A stretch of 64,000 nucleotides of DNA from VAZQ01 sp963739385 (GTDB lineage Bacteria > Pseudomonadota > Alphaproteobacteria > Rhizobiales > Xanthobacteraceae), in contig CAVUAI010000055.1 in the NCBI GenBank assembly GCA_963739385.1, positions 66,690-130,689 on the forward strand, in the 5' to 3' direction. Positions 1 to 8,689 of this stretch are shown here, one piece after another (position 1 is the first letter of the stretch; each line of letters begins with the position of its first letter). The position numbers and the translations under genes are program-made. The notes under the pieces are model-generated. The model was not told the origin of the DNA. It searched no databases and saw only the letters and a list, made by a program, of their open reading frames with translations.

Positions 1-1027
1 CATCGGAGGCCTCGATCGCGCCTTCCTGCAGGGGATCGTCATCGATCTCGCCAAGGGCATCGGCACTCCCAACCCGCTGGCGCCGACTATCCCCGAGACC
101 GTCTACATCGTGTTCCAGCTGACATTCGCCATCATCACTCCGGCGCTGATCGCCGGTGCGTTTGCCGAACGCATGAAGTTTTCGGCGATGCTGTGGTTCA
201 TCGGCCTGTGGGCGATCTTCGTCTACGGACCGGTCGCGCATTGGGTCTGGGGCCCGGACGGCTTTCTCTCCGCCGGCAATTCCGACAACTGGATCAAGGT
301 TCTCGACTTCGCCGGCGGCACGGTCGTGCACATCAATTCCGGCGTTGCCGGGTTGATGGCCTGCATCGTGCTGGGCAAGCGCAAGGAAACCGGCCCCGGC
401 CACAACATGGTGCTCACCTTCATCGGCGCCTCCCTGCTGTGGGTCGGCTGGTTCGGCTTCAACGCCGGCTCGGCGGTGAGCGCGGGCCTGGTCGCCGGCA
501 TGGCGATGCTGGTGACGCACATGGCCGCTGCGGTGGCGGCGTTCACCTGGATGATCGTGGAGTGGCTGGTGCGCGGCAAGCCGACGGTGATCGGCATCTG
601 CACCGGCGCAGTCGCGGGCCTCGTCGCCATCACGCCGGCGTCGGGCTTCGTCGGCCCGATCGGCTCGGTGGCCATCGGCGTCGCCGCCGGCATCGTCTGC
701 TACTGGGGCTGCACCGGCTTGAAGCACATGCTCGGCTATGACGACGCGCTCGACGCGTTCGGCGTGCACGCCGTCGGCGGCATCGTCGGCGCGCTGCTCA
801 CCGGCGTGTTCGCGGTCGAGATGTACGGCGGACAGGCCGGCCTCATCGACGGCAACCCGATGCAGGTGCTCAACCAGCTCTACGGGGTCGTCATCGTCTT
901 CGTCTACGACGCCATCGTATCGCTGATCATCCTCAAGCTCGTCGACATCTTCATCGGGCTGCGCGTGCCCGACGAGGTCGAGCGCGAGGGGCTCGATCTC
1001 GCCCTCCACGGGGAGACCGTGCACTGA
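1..1027 (+). CDS. amtB: Ammonium transporter AmtB, 3' part (5' end outside window)
   Basis: Inner-membrane ammonium/ammonia channel of the Amt/MEP/Rh family. The frame is open from base 2, so the gene starts before the window and about 341 residues remain. Seen: the family-typical run ITPALIAGAFAERMKF, then FAGGTVVHINSG, whose His fits the first of the pore twin histidines, and FGVHAVGGIVGALLTG, whose His fits the second. Several glycine-rich hydrophobic segments follow, and the C-terminal tail is cytosolic (DEVEREGLDLALHGE). In this group amtB usually follows a PII gene (glnK), which would lie upstream and out of view. A strong intrinsic terminator starts about 45 bases after the stop, so the following aminotransferase is transcribed separately. 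Confidence 0.96.
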   Translation, partial: IGGLDRAFLQGIVIDLAKGIGTPNPLAPTIPETVYIVFQLTFAIITPALIAGAFAERMKFSAMLWFIGLWAIFVYGPVAHWVWGPDGFLSAGNSDNWIKVLDFAGGTVVHINSGVAGLMACIVLGKRKETGPGHNMVLTFIGASLLWVGWFGFNAGSAVSAGLVAGMAMLVTHMAAAVAAFTWMIVEWLVRGKPTVIGICTGAVAGLVAITPASGFVGPIGSVAIGVAAGIVCYWGCTGLKHMLGYDDALDAFGVHAVGGIVGALLTGVFAVEMYGGQAGLIDGNPMQVLNQLYGVVIVFVYDAIVSLIILKLVDIFIGLRVPDEVEREGLDLALHGETVH

Positions 1028-1070
1028 CGGGATACGGTTAGGGCGGAGACCCGGCACCGCCCTTGCCGTC

Positions 1071-1107
1071 GAGGGGCCCCAGCGCGAGCTGGGGCCCCTC
1101 ACTTTTT
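1071..1107 (+). terminator. Rho-independent terminator after amtB
   Basis: Perfect 13-bp GC-rich stem (GAGGGGCCCCAGC paired with GCTGGGGCCCCTC) closed by a GCGA tetraloop of the GNRA type, followed by AC and five T at 1103-1107. It lies 43 bases after the amtB stop. This is the clearest intrinsic terminator in the window. Confidence 0.9.
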
Positions 1108-1245
1108 CCGGTCCAGCCTTGCGCCGAGCCCCCCTCCGCCGCACACGACCTATGCGCCGACCGACCGATGGTTAATCGCGTCTTTACCTCGCCGCACCTA
1201 TGGTAGGACATCCCTGGTGCGGCGGGTGTTGGCGCCGCTTTGTCG

Positions 1246-2463
1246 ATGTTCATGACCGCCGCCGAACGCGCGTCCCCTCCCTCGCCCGCCCGGGCCGATC
1301 TCGGCCGCTCGCCGTTCGTGCGGTTGCGCGAGTTGTTGGGCGACACCCAGCCCGGCCAGCCCGCCATCAGCCTGGCAGTGGGCGAGCCGCAGCACGCCGT
1401 GCCATCGTTCGTCGGCCCGATCCTTGCCGCGCATATCAACGAGTTCGGCCGGTATCCCATGAACAAGGGCCTCGATGCGTTTTGCGAGGCCGCGGCCGGC
1501 TGGCTCGGTCGCCGCTTTGCGCTCCCGCGCCCGATCGATCCCGCGAGCGAAATCCTGGTGCTCAACGGCTCGCGCGAGGGACTGTTTCTCGCCGCCATGG
1601 CGGCGGCGCGCTGGGTCGGTGGCCGACGCGGTCGGCCGGCCATGCTGATTCCCAATCCGTTCTATGCCGCCTATGCCGCGGGCGCGGTGGCAGCGGACTG
1701 CGAGCCGGTCTATCTGCCCGCCACCGCCGCGACCGGCTTTCTCCCCGATCTCGACGCCCTGCCCGACGCGCTCCTCGCACGCACGGTCGCATTCTTTATC
1801 GCCTCGCCCGCGAACCCGCAGGGCGCGGTGGCGGACCGCGCCTACCTTGCGCGCATCATCGCACTCGCCCGGAAGTTCGGCTTCATGGTGTTCAGCGATG
1901 AATGCTACTCCGAGATCTATACCCGGCATGCGCCCGCCGGCATGCTCGAGGCGGCCGGCCCCGACTTTGCCAACGTGGTCGAATTCCAGTCGCTGTCCAA
2001 GCGCTCGAACCTGCCGGGGCTGCGCATCGGTTTCGTCGCCGGCGACCGCGGCTTCCTCGCCCGCTTTCTGGAGCTGCGCAACGTGGCGGCGCCGCAGGTG
2101 CCGTTGCCGGCACAGCGGGTGGCCATCGCCGCCTATGGCGACGAAACCCACGTCGAAGAGAACCGGCGCCAGTACGCGCAAAAGTTCGATCTCGCCGATC
2201 AGATCGTCGGTGATCGCTACGGCTACCGGCGCCCGGCCGGGGGCTTCTTCCTGTGGCTCGACGTCTCCGCACAGGGCGGCGATGAGACGGCGGCGTTGCG
2301 GCTCTGGCGCGAAGCGGGGCTGCGCGTCGTGCCCGGGCGCTATCTCGCGCGCGACCAGGCCGACGGGTCCAATCCCGGCCTCGGCTACATCCGGGTCGCG
2401 ATGGTGCATGACCAGGAGATCACGGCACAGGCACTGCATCGCCTGGTGGCCGTGCTGGGGTGA
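1246..2463 (+). CDS. PLP-dependent class I/II aminotransferase (DapC-like)
   Basis: Fold-type I aminotransferase of about 405 residues. Seen: a substrate-loop region near NKGLDAF, the PNPFYAAYA segment, the cofactor-region SPANPQGAV and SDECYSEIY motifs, and the PLP-lysine motif SLSKRSNLPGLRIGF with Lys near residue 252. The KRSN(L/M)PGLR form is typical of the group annotated as N-succinyldiaminopimelate aminotransferase (DapC) or as generic aspartate/aromatic aminotransferase. The exact substrate cannot be fixed from sequence alone. The ATG at 1246 is preferred over the TTG at 1240; another ATG lies at 1252. No clear Shine-Dalgarno sequence separates them. The gene ends immediately before ftsK. 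Confidence 0.9.
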   Translation: MFMTAAERASPPSPARADLGRSPFVRLRELLGDTQPGQPAISLAVGEPQHAVPSFVGPILAAHINEFGRYPMNKGLDAFCEAAAGWLGRRFALPRPIDPASEILVLNGSREGLFLAAMAAARWVGGRRGRPAMLIPNPFYAAYAAGAVAADCEPVYLPATAATGFLPDLDALPDALLARTVAFFIASPANPQGAVADRAYLARIIALARKFGFMVFSDECYSEIYTRHAPAGMLEAAGPDFANVVEFQSLSKRSNLPGLRIGFVAGDRGFLARFLELRNVAAPQVPLPAQRVAIAAYGDETHVEENRRQYAQKFDLADQIVGDRYGYRRPAGGFFLWLDVSAQGGDETAALRLWREAGLRVVPGRYLARDQADGSNPGLGYIRVAMVHDQEITAQALHRLVAVLG

Positions 2464-2471
2464 GGGACCGC

Positions 2472-4886
2472 ATGTCGGTGATGGGGCGCGGCCTCGACAG
2501 TCTGACCTTCCTGCCCGAAGCGGTGCGCGACGCTCTGCGCCGGCGTTTGCGCGAGCTGGGCGGCCTTGCGCTGCTCGCGCTCGCGGCGGTGCTTGCGGTC
2601 GCACTGGCGACCTGGTCGGTGCAGGACCCTTCGCTGAGCCATGCCACCAATGCCCCCGTGCGCAACATGCTGGGCGTTTCCGGCGCCATCGTCGCGGACC
2701 TGTTGATCCAGCTTCTCGGCGTGGCCTCACTCGCGCTGGTCGTACCGGTCGCCATCTGGGGCTGGCGGCTCGCCACCCATCGGCCAATGCAGCGCGAGCG
2801 CTTCCGGCTGCTGTTCTGGCTGCTGGCCCTGGTGCTTGCGGCCGGCTGCGCGGCGGCCCTGCCGCGGAGCGCAAGCTGGCCGCTGCCCGTCGGGCTCGGC
2901 GGCGTCGTCGGCGACTGGATGCTGCGGCTGCCCGCGCTGGTCGCCGGCGGCGCGCTGTCGGGATGGCCGCAACTCGCGGTCGCCGTCGTCACCGGCACGG
3001 CAACACTGGCCTGCCTGGCGATCGCCGCGGGCTTCGGTTGGAACGAGAGCGAGGAGGAGCCGGCGGGCGAGGTCGATGAGGAACGCACGTCCCTGTCGCT
3101 CGGCTGGATCACCCATGAGTTCCTCAGCCTGAAGGCGCGCGTGGCGCTGCTGTTCAGGCGGCGGCCCCGGCGGGCCGCAGCGGGTCGCAACGATGCACCC
3201 CCCGCGCACGGTCGGACCGAGCCGCGTTTCGACGACAGCGCGCGCACGACGCTCGCGCCCCGGATGGACCCCGAGGCAGACGACGAAGAGGAAGAAGAAG
3301 AGGACTCGCCGCGGGCGCCGCGCAAACCCAAAGCCCCGCCGCGCACCCCGCGCAAGTCGAGCGGCGGCTACGTGCTGCCCGCGCTCGAACTGCTGGCGGC
3401 GCCGAAAGTGGTCGGACGCACCACGCTGAGCGCCGACGCGCTGCAGGCCAACGCCGCCGCGCTCGAGGGCGTGCTTGGTGACTTCGGCGTGCGCGGCGAG
3501 ATCATCAATGCCCGGCCGGGTCCGGTGGTCACGCTCTACGAGCTCGAGCCGGCGCCCGGCATCAAGTCCTCACGCGTGATCGGGCTCGCCGACGATATCG
3601 CCCGCTCGATGAGCGCGCTCGCGGCGCGCGTCGCCGTGGTCGCCGGACGCAATGCCATCGGCATCGAGCTTCCCAACCCGACGCGCGAGAAGGTCTTCCT
3701 GCGCGAGCAGCTCGCCAGCAGCGACTATGTCGGCACCAGCGCGAAGCTCCCGCTCTGTCTCGGCAAGACCATCGGCGGCGAGCCGGTGATCGTCGATCTC
3801 GCGCGCATGCCGCATCTCCTGATCGCGGGCACGACCGGTTCCGGCAAATCGGTCGCCATCAACACCATGATCCTGAGCCTGCTCTACCGCCTGCGGCCCG
3901 AGCAGTGCCGCCTGATCATGGTCGATCCCAAGATGCTCGAGCTTTCCGTCTACGACGGCATCCCGCACCTGCTTACGCCGGTCGTGACCGATCCGAAAAA
4001 GGCGGTGGTCGCGCTCAAATGGGCGGTGCGCGAGATGGAAGAGCGCTACAAGAAGATGTCGAAGCTCGGCGTGCGCAACATCGACGGCTACAATTCGCGC
4101 GTAGCGGAGGCGAAGACGAAGGGCGAGAAGCTCAGTCGCACCGTCCATACCGGCTACGACAAGGAGAGCGGCGAGGCCATCTACGAGAATGAGGAGCTCG
4201 ATCTCGAGCCGTTGCCCTACATCGTCGTGATCGTAGACGAGATGGCCGATCTGATGATGGTCGCGGGCAAGGACATCGAGGGCGCCGTGCAGCGGCTCGC
4301 GCAGATGGCGCGCGCGGCCGGCCTGCACGTGATCCTGGCGACGCAACGGCCATCGGTGGACGTCATCACCGGCACGATCAAGGCCAATTTCCCGACCCGC
4401 ATCTCGTTTCAGGTCACCTCCAAGATCGACAGCCGCACCATTCTGGGCGAGCAGGGCGCCGAGCAGCTGCTGGGTCAGGGCGACATGCTCTACATGGCGG
4501 GCGGCGGGCGCATCAGCCGCGTACACGGACCGTTCTGCTCGGACGAGGAAGTCGAGAAGGTCGTGCGCCATCTCAAGTCGCAGGGTACGCCGCAGTACCT
4601 GGAAGCCGTCACCGCGGCGGAGGACGAGGACGAGGACGGCAATCCGGTCTTCGACGCGACCGGCATGGGCCAGCCCGAGGGCGGCGACCTCTACCAGCAG
4701 GCGGTGCAGGTGGTCCTGCGCGACCGCAAAGCCTCGACCAGCTACATCCAGCGCCGGCTGCAGATCGGCTACAACCGGGCGGCCTCCTTGATGGAACGCA
4801 TGGAGAAGGAAGGCGTCGTCGGCCAGGCCAACCACGCCGGCAAGCGCGAAATCCTGGTGGGCGAGGAAGACGCGGAACGCTATTGA
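2472..4886 (+). CDS. ftsK: DNA translocase FtsK
   Basis: Septum-anchored dsDNA translocase that clears and aligns chromosome termini during division. About 804 residues: four hydrophobic segments in the first 200 residues, a short acidic then proline/arginine-rich linker (EADDEEEEEEDSP), the alpha/beta motor with Walker A GTTGSGKS (Lys about 459) and Walker B IVVIVDEMADLMM, and a C-terminal gamma winged helix (RRLQIGYNRAASLMERME). The linker is short compared with enterobacterial FtsK, as is usual in alphaproteobacteria. The ATG at 2472 has GAGG six bases upstream; a GTG at 2460 would overlap the aminotransferase stop. The tight spacing suggests co-transcription with the aminotransferase. Confidence 0.96.
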   Translation: MSVMGRGLDSLTFLPEAVRDALRRRLRELGGLALLALAAVLAVALATWSVQDPSLSHATNAPVRNMLGVSGAIVADLLIQLLGVASLALVVPVAIWGWRLATHRPMQRERFRLLFWLLALVLAAGCAAALPRSASWPLPVGLGGVVGDWMLRLPALVAGGALSGWPQLAVAVVTGTATLACLAIAAGFGWNESEEEPAGEVDEERTSLSLGWITHEFLSLKARVALLFRRRPRRAAAGRNDAPPAHGRTEPRFDDSARTTLAPRMDPEADDEEEEEEDSPRAPRKPKAPPRTPRKSSGGYVLPALELLAAPKVVGRTTLSADALQANAAALEGVLGDFGVRGEIINARPGPVVTLYELEPAPGIKSSRVIGLADDIARSMSALAARVAVVAGRNAIGIELPNPTREKVFLREQLASSDYVGTSAKLPLCLGKTIGGEPVIVDLARMPHLLIAGTTGSGKSVAINTMILSLLYRLRPEQCRLIMVDPKMLELSVYDGIPHLLTPVVTDPKKAVVALKWAVREMEERYKKMSKLGVRNIDGYNSRVAEAKTKGEKLSRTVHTGYDKESGEAIYENEELDLEPLPYIVVIVDEMADLMMVAGKDIEGAVQRLAQMARAAGLHVILATQRPSVDVITGTIKANFPTRISFQVTSKIDSRTILGEQGAEQLLGQGDMLYMAGGGRISRVHGPFCSDEEVEKVVRHLKSQGTPQYLEAVTAAEDEDEDGNPVFDATGMGQPEGGDLYQQAVQVVLRDRKASTSYIQRRLQIGYNRAASLMERMEKEGVVGQANHAGKREILVGEEDAERY

Positions 4887-4991
4887 GAATCCCGTCCCGG
4901 CACCGTTAACTGTTCGGGCAGTTGGCCGTCATCTCGCCACACGGGGCGGATACCCAGACGGAACCAGACTAGGCGTGGGGAGAGGGACATC

Positions 4992-5786
4992 ATGGCTGGC
5001 ACGAGCCAGGGGCTGTGGGTTGGACTGGCGCTGCTGGGCATGGCCGCTTTGCCCGCGGTAGTGATCGCCGACACCATCCCCCTGCCGACTCCCGCTCCGC
5101 TGCCGAAGGAAGGTGCGCCGGCCCGCCCGTCGGCGACCGCGAATCCCGCGGATTCCGGGCTGGTCGCCGGATTCAAATCGCTTTTCCATCTGGACAAGCA
5201 GCCCGAGCCTCCGGCGACACCGGCGGTCACCACCGCCCCCGGCGCGTTCAACCAGACGCAGCGTGCGCAGATCGACAAGGTCAGCACATATCTTTCGAGC
5301 ATGCAGCAACTGGTCGGCCAGTTCATCCAGGTCGGCCCCGACGGCAGCCGCGTCAGAGGCGAGTTCTATATCCAGAAGCCGGGCAAGGTCCGCTTCGAAT
5401 ATGATCCGCCCAGCCCGATCGAGATCGTCGCCGACGGCCAGTCCGTCATCGTGCGCGACCGCAAGCTCGCGACCCAGGATCTCTACCCGCTGTCGCAGAC
5501 GCCGCTGCGCTTTCTTCTGTCCGAACGCATCGACCTCATGCGAGAGACGAACGTAATCGGTGTGCGCGCCGACGACGCCGTCGTCACCATCATCATCGAA
5601 GAGCGGCAGCCGCTCGTGGGCACCAGCCGGCTGATGATGATGGTCGGCGCCAAGGATAACCAGCTCAAGCAATGGACGATCACGGACCCGCAGGGCTACG
5701 ACACCACCGTCGTGGTCTCCAACCTCGATACCAGCAAGCGGCCCGATCCCGGCCTGTTCAAGATCGACTACACCCGCTACCAGTAG
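4992..5786 (+). CDS. lolA: Outer-membrane lipoprotein carrier protein LolA
   Basis: Periplasmic chaperone that ferries lipoproteins from LolCDE to the outer membrane. 264 residues: a signal peptide of about 26 residues (hydrophobic core LGMAALPAVVIA), a Pro/Ala-rich linker to about residue 85, then the LolA fold with GEFYIQKPGKVRFEYDPP and a C-terminal DLDTSKRPDP-like segment ending FKIDYTRYQ. The extra linker makes it longer than enterobacterial LolA (about 200 residues), which is common in this order. A GGAGAGGG ribosome-binding site precedes the ATG. It follows ftsK by 105 bases and fits the conserved ftsK-lolA-xthA order. Confidence 0.92.
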   Translation: MAGTSQGLWVGLALLGMAALPAVVIADTIPLPTPAPLPKEGAPARPSATANPADSGLVAGFKSLFHLDKQPEPPATPAVTTAPGAFNQTQRAQIDKVSTYLSSMQQLVGQFIQVGPDGSRVRGEFYIQKPGKVRFEYDPPSPIEIVADGQSVIVRDRKLATQDLYPLSQTPLRFLLSERIDLMRETNVIGVRADDAVVTIIIEERQPLVGTSRLMMMVGAKDNQLKQWTITDPQGYDTTVVVSNLDTSKRPDPGLFKIDYTRYQ

Positions 5787-5992
5787 CCCCAGCCTCAGGC
5801 GCGGACGGAACTGCTCGCGCGAGCGCGGTTTCATCATTCTTTCGTTGTCATTGCGGGGCGCGCCGAAAGCGCTACTGCCCAGGCATCGGACACCAGCCTC
5901 AGCACCCCGCCGCAACTCAGTCGGTCCACAGCTGTGGTCAGCTGTCGGCGATCCGTTGACTTCTCGCGGGCGGATGCCGATATCTCCGGGTC

Positions 5993-6808
5993 ATGCAGCT
6001 GACGGTCACGACCTGGAACATCAATTCGGTGCGGCTGCGCATCAACAGCGTCGCAAAATTCATCCGAACGGTGCGGCCGGACATCCTCTGTCTGCAGGAA
6101 ACCAAGTGCCCCGACGACAGGTTTCCGCTCAAGCGTTTCAAGCGTCTCGGCTACGAGCACATCGCGCTCAACGGACAGAAGGGCTATCACGGCGTCGTCG
6201 TGCTTTCGCGCCTGCCGTTCGAAAGCTTCAACATTCGATCCTTTTGCGGCAAGGCCGACTGCCGGCACGTCTCCGCCGTGTTCGGCGAGCGTGCCGGGCT
6301 GCGCGATCCGATCACGCTGCATAATTTCTACGTGCCCGCCGGCGGCGACCTGCCCGATCCCGCGGTCAATCCCAAGTTTGCGCACAAGCTTTCCTTTCTG
6401 GACGAGATGCGCGCCTGCGCCGACCTGCGCTGCCACAGCAGCGATCGCATGATCCTCGTCGGCGACCTCAACGTCGCGCCGCTCGAGCACGACGTGTGGA
6501 GTCACAAGCAGATGCGGCGGGTGGTGTCGCACACGCCGGTGGAATGCGAGAAGCTCGTCGGTGCGCAGAAGGACGGCGGTTGGGTCGATGCCATGCGCAT
6601 GCTGGTGCCGGAACCGGCCAAGCTCTACACGTGGTGGAGCTACCGCTCGCCCGACTGGGAAAGCGCCGACAAGGGTCGCCGTCTCGATCACGTCTGGGTC
6701 GCGCCTGCGCTCGCCGACCGGGTCACCGGCATCCGGGTGATGAAGAACCTGCGCGGCTGGTTGCGGCCGTCCGACCACGTGCCGGTCACGGCGACGCTGG
6801 AGGTGTAA
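5993..6808 (+). CDS. xthA: Exodeoxyribonuclease III (AP endonuclease)
   Basis: Class II AP endonuclease and 3'-5' exonuclease of base excision repair, EEP superfamily, 271 residues. Seen: TWNINSVR at the N-terminus, metal-binding Glu in LCLQETK (E36), catalytic Asp/Asn in VGDLNVAP (D158, N160), and the terminal Asp-His pair in SDHVPVTA (D261, H262). All key residues are present. It lies 206 bases after lolA. The gap contains a short degenerate copy of a TCATTGCGGGGCGCGCC-type dispersed repeat near 5847 and nothing else I recognise. Confidence 0.94.
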   Translation: MQLTVTTWNINSVRLRINSVAKFIRTVRPDILCLQETKCPDDRFPLKRFKRLGYEHIALNGQKGYHGVVVLSRLPFESFNIRSFCGKADCRHVSAVFGERAGLRDPITLHNFYVPAGGDLPDPAVNPKFAHKLSFLDEMRACADLRCHSSDRMILVGDLNVAPLEHDVWSHKQMRRVVSHTPVECEKLVGAQKDGGWVDAMRMLVPEPAKLYTWWSYRSPDWESADKGRRLDHVWVAPALADRVTGIRVMKNLRGWLRPSDHVPVTATLEV

Positions 6809-6839
6809 CAGAAATTCTGCCGGCAGAGTGCGGGCGGAG

Positions 6840-7328
6840 CTATGAGCCTTCCGTGGTCTCGCCCAGATCGTATCGCGGCTCCTGCGCGTCGAGCGCCGCG
6901 CCGATCTTGTGGATCTCACGGGTAGACTGTTCGAGCCGCGCCGCCAGCGCCTCGCGCAGGTTGTGCGCGGCTTCGGGAATGCTGTCCAACATCTTGAGGA
7001 AAAGCTGCCGCGGAATGCTCAGCACGACCGAGGGCTCGATTGCCTTGGCCGTCGCCGGGCGCCTCACTTCGGTAAAGAGCGCGAGTTCGCCGAGAAGCGT
7101 GCACGGCCCGACCGTGACAGTTCTGCCGTCGTTGGCCGACGACAGATTGAACCGGCCCTCCTGCACGACGAAGGCGCCTTCGGCTTCCGCGCCGGCGCGA
7201 AACAGGACCTCGCCGTTGTGGATGTAACGGGTCTCCGCGCCGATCGCCAGGATCCGCAGCGCCTGGCGTCCCAACAGGCTGAGAGTAGGTGTCCGCTCGA
7301 GCAGGCTGATGTCGTCCTCGACGGTCAT
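6840..7328 (-). CDS. Cyclic nucleotide-binding domain protein without HTH
   Basis: 162 residues with one cNMP-binding beta-barrel (about residues 20-135): GEVLFRAGAEAEGAFVVQEG, then GELALFTEVRRPATAKA, whose GEL...RRPATA matches the phosphate-binding cassette. The C-terminal 25 residues are too short for the Crp winged helix, so DNA binding is unlikely. It is more likely a signalling or anchoring protein. It starts 12 bases after the stop of the upstream response regulator on the same strand, so the two are very probably co-transcribed and may act in one pathway. Confidence 0.85.
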   Translation of the reverse strand: MTVEDDISLLERTPTLSLLGRQALRILAIGAETRYIHNGEVLFRAGAEAEGAFVVQEGRFNLSSANDGRTVTVGPCTLLGELALFTEVRRPATAKAIEPSVVLSIPRQLFLKMLDSIPEAAHNLREALAARLEQSTREIHKIGAALDAQEPRYDLGETTEGS

Positions 7329-7340
7329 GGGGCGACGAGC

Positions 7341-8027
7341 TTACGGCACGAGCTTGTAGCCGCCTGCTTCGGTGACGAGGATGGAAGGGCTGGCGGCGTC
7401 CTTCTCGACCTTTTGGCGCAGCCGATAAATGTGGGTCTCGAGCGTATGCGTGGTCACGCCCGAATTGTAGCCCCAGACCTCCTGCAACAAGGTTTCGCGC
7501 GACACCGGACGTTGGCCGGCACGATAGAGATAGCGCAGGATTGCGGTTTCCTTTTCCGTGAGCCGGACCTTGTTGCCCTTGGGATTGAGCAGGATCTTCG
7601 AGCTCGGCCGAAACGTATACGGCCCGATGGTGAACACGGCGTCCTCGCTCGCCTCGTGCTGGCGCAGTTGCGCACGGATGCGCGCCAGTAGCACGGCGAA
7701 ACGGAAGGGTTTGGCGACGTAGTCGTTGGCGCCGGACTCGAGTCCGAGGATGGTGTCGGAATCGGTGTTGTGCCCGGTCAGCATGATGATCGGCGCCTTG
7801 AAGCCGTTCTTGCGCAGGATGCGCACGGCTTCGCGTCCGTCGACGTCGGGCAGCCCGACATCCATGATCACCAGGTCGATTTGGCCGGCCTTGGCCGCCT
7901 GCACGCCCTTGGTGCCATTGTCGACCGCGATCGACTCGAACTCCTCGTGCAGCGCGAGCTGCTCGACCAGCGCCTCGCGCAGCTCGGAGTCGTCGTCCAC
8001 GATCAGAATCTTGCGAGTATTGGTCAT
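7341..8027 (-). CDS. OmpR/PhoB-family response regulator
   Basis: Two-component transcription factor of 228 residues. Receiver domain 6-120: acidic pocket DDD at 11-13, phospho-acceptor Asp56 in VIMDVGLPD, Thr84 in MLTG, Lys106 in VAKPF. Winged-helix effector 130-228: LTEKETAILRYLY, VWGYNSGVTTHTLETHIYRLRQK, GGYKLVP. No histidine kinase gene is adjacent, so its partner is elsewhere or it is an orphan. The ATG at 8027 is chosen because MTNTRKILIVDDD is the normal start of a receiver; an in-frame ATG lies 66 bases upstream. The cyclic-nucleotide-binding gene follows it directly. Confidence 0.93.
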   Translation of the reverse strand: MTNTRKILIVDDDSELREALVEQLALHEEFESIAVDNGTKGVQAAKAGQIDLVIMDVGLPDVDGREAVRILRKNGFKAPIIMLTGHNTDSDTILGLESGANDYVAKPFRFAVLLARIRAQLRQHEASEDAVFTIGPYTFRPSSKILLNPKGNKVRLTEKETAILRYLYRAGQRPVSRETLLQEVWGYNSGVTTHTLETHIYRLRQKVEKDAASPSILVTEAGGYKLVP

Positions 8028-8128
8028 TCCTCTGACGCCCCTGATTCGGCCTCGCCGCTGGAGCTGCGTGCGAAGTAGAGCATTCGGGGGCAAAAGAGCA
8101 AGCGTGATGCCACTTGGAGGGAACTGGC

Positions 8129-8689
8129 GTGGCTGCTTATGATGAATCCGAACCCATGCGACGAAACTCTCTGTCCGTGATCCGGGTGCAGACGCGACCG
8201 GGCCAGCCCACCCGGGGCGTCCTACTCGCAGGGGCCCGCATCATCCCGGTCGTGCTCGGACGCAGCGGCATCCGCGCCAACAAATACGAGGGCGACGGCG
8301 CCACGCCGCGCGGGCGATTCCGCCTGGTGCGATTGTGGTGGCGGGCGGATCGCCACCCGCGCCCGCGGACCTTGCTGCCCGTCTCCCGGATCACCCCCGA
8401 TCTTGCCTGGTGCGAAGATACCACCGACCGTCGCTACAACCGTCCCTTCCGGCGCGCCCCCAAGGACGCCGGCGATCGCCTGTGGCGGGACGACTATCTC
8501 TATGATTTCGTGATCGAAATCGACCACAACACGCGCCCGCGGGTGGCCGGGCGGGGCAGCGCGGTCTTCATGCATGTCGCGCGTCCCAGCCGGTCACCGA
8601 CCGCGGGGTGCGTGGCCATGAGCACGGCCGATCTGCAGCGCCTGCTTGCGGGGCTCGGTCCCAGGACGCGGATCGCCATCCAGCGTTAA
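8129..8689 (+). CDS. L,D-transpeptidase family protein (YkuD fold)
   Basis: 186 residues with the L,D-transpeptidase catalytic signature HVARPSRSPTAGCVAMS (conserved His, Ser-x-GC with catalytic Cys). The upstream region ATPRGRFRLVRLWWRADRHP is typical of the cytosolic-looking alphaproteobacterial subgroup (COG3786), and I see no signal peptide. The predicted role is peptidoglycan remodelling, as in the YkuD fold generally. The start is GTG 8129, preceded by GGAGGG seven bases upstream; an ATG at 8156 is the alternative. The stop overlaps the stop of the convergent yggS gene through a shared TTAA. Confidence 0.85.
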   Translation: MAAYDESEPMRRNSLSVIRVQTRPGQPTRGVLLAGARIIPVVLGRSGIRANKYEGDGATPRGRFRLVRLWWRADRHPRPRTLLPVSRITPDLAWCEDTTDRRYNRPFRRAPKDAGDRLWRDDYLYDFVIEIDHNTRPRVAGRGSAVFMHVARPSRSPTAGCVAMSTADLQRLLAGLGPRTRIAIQR

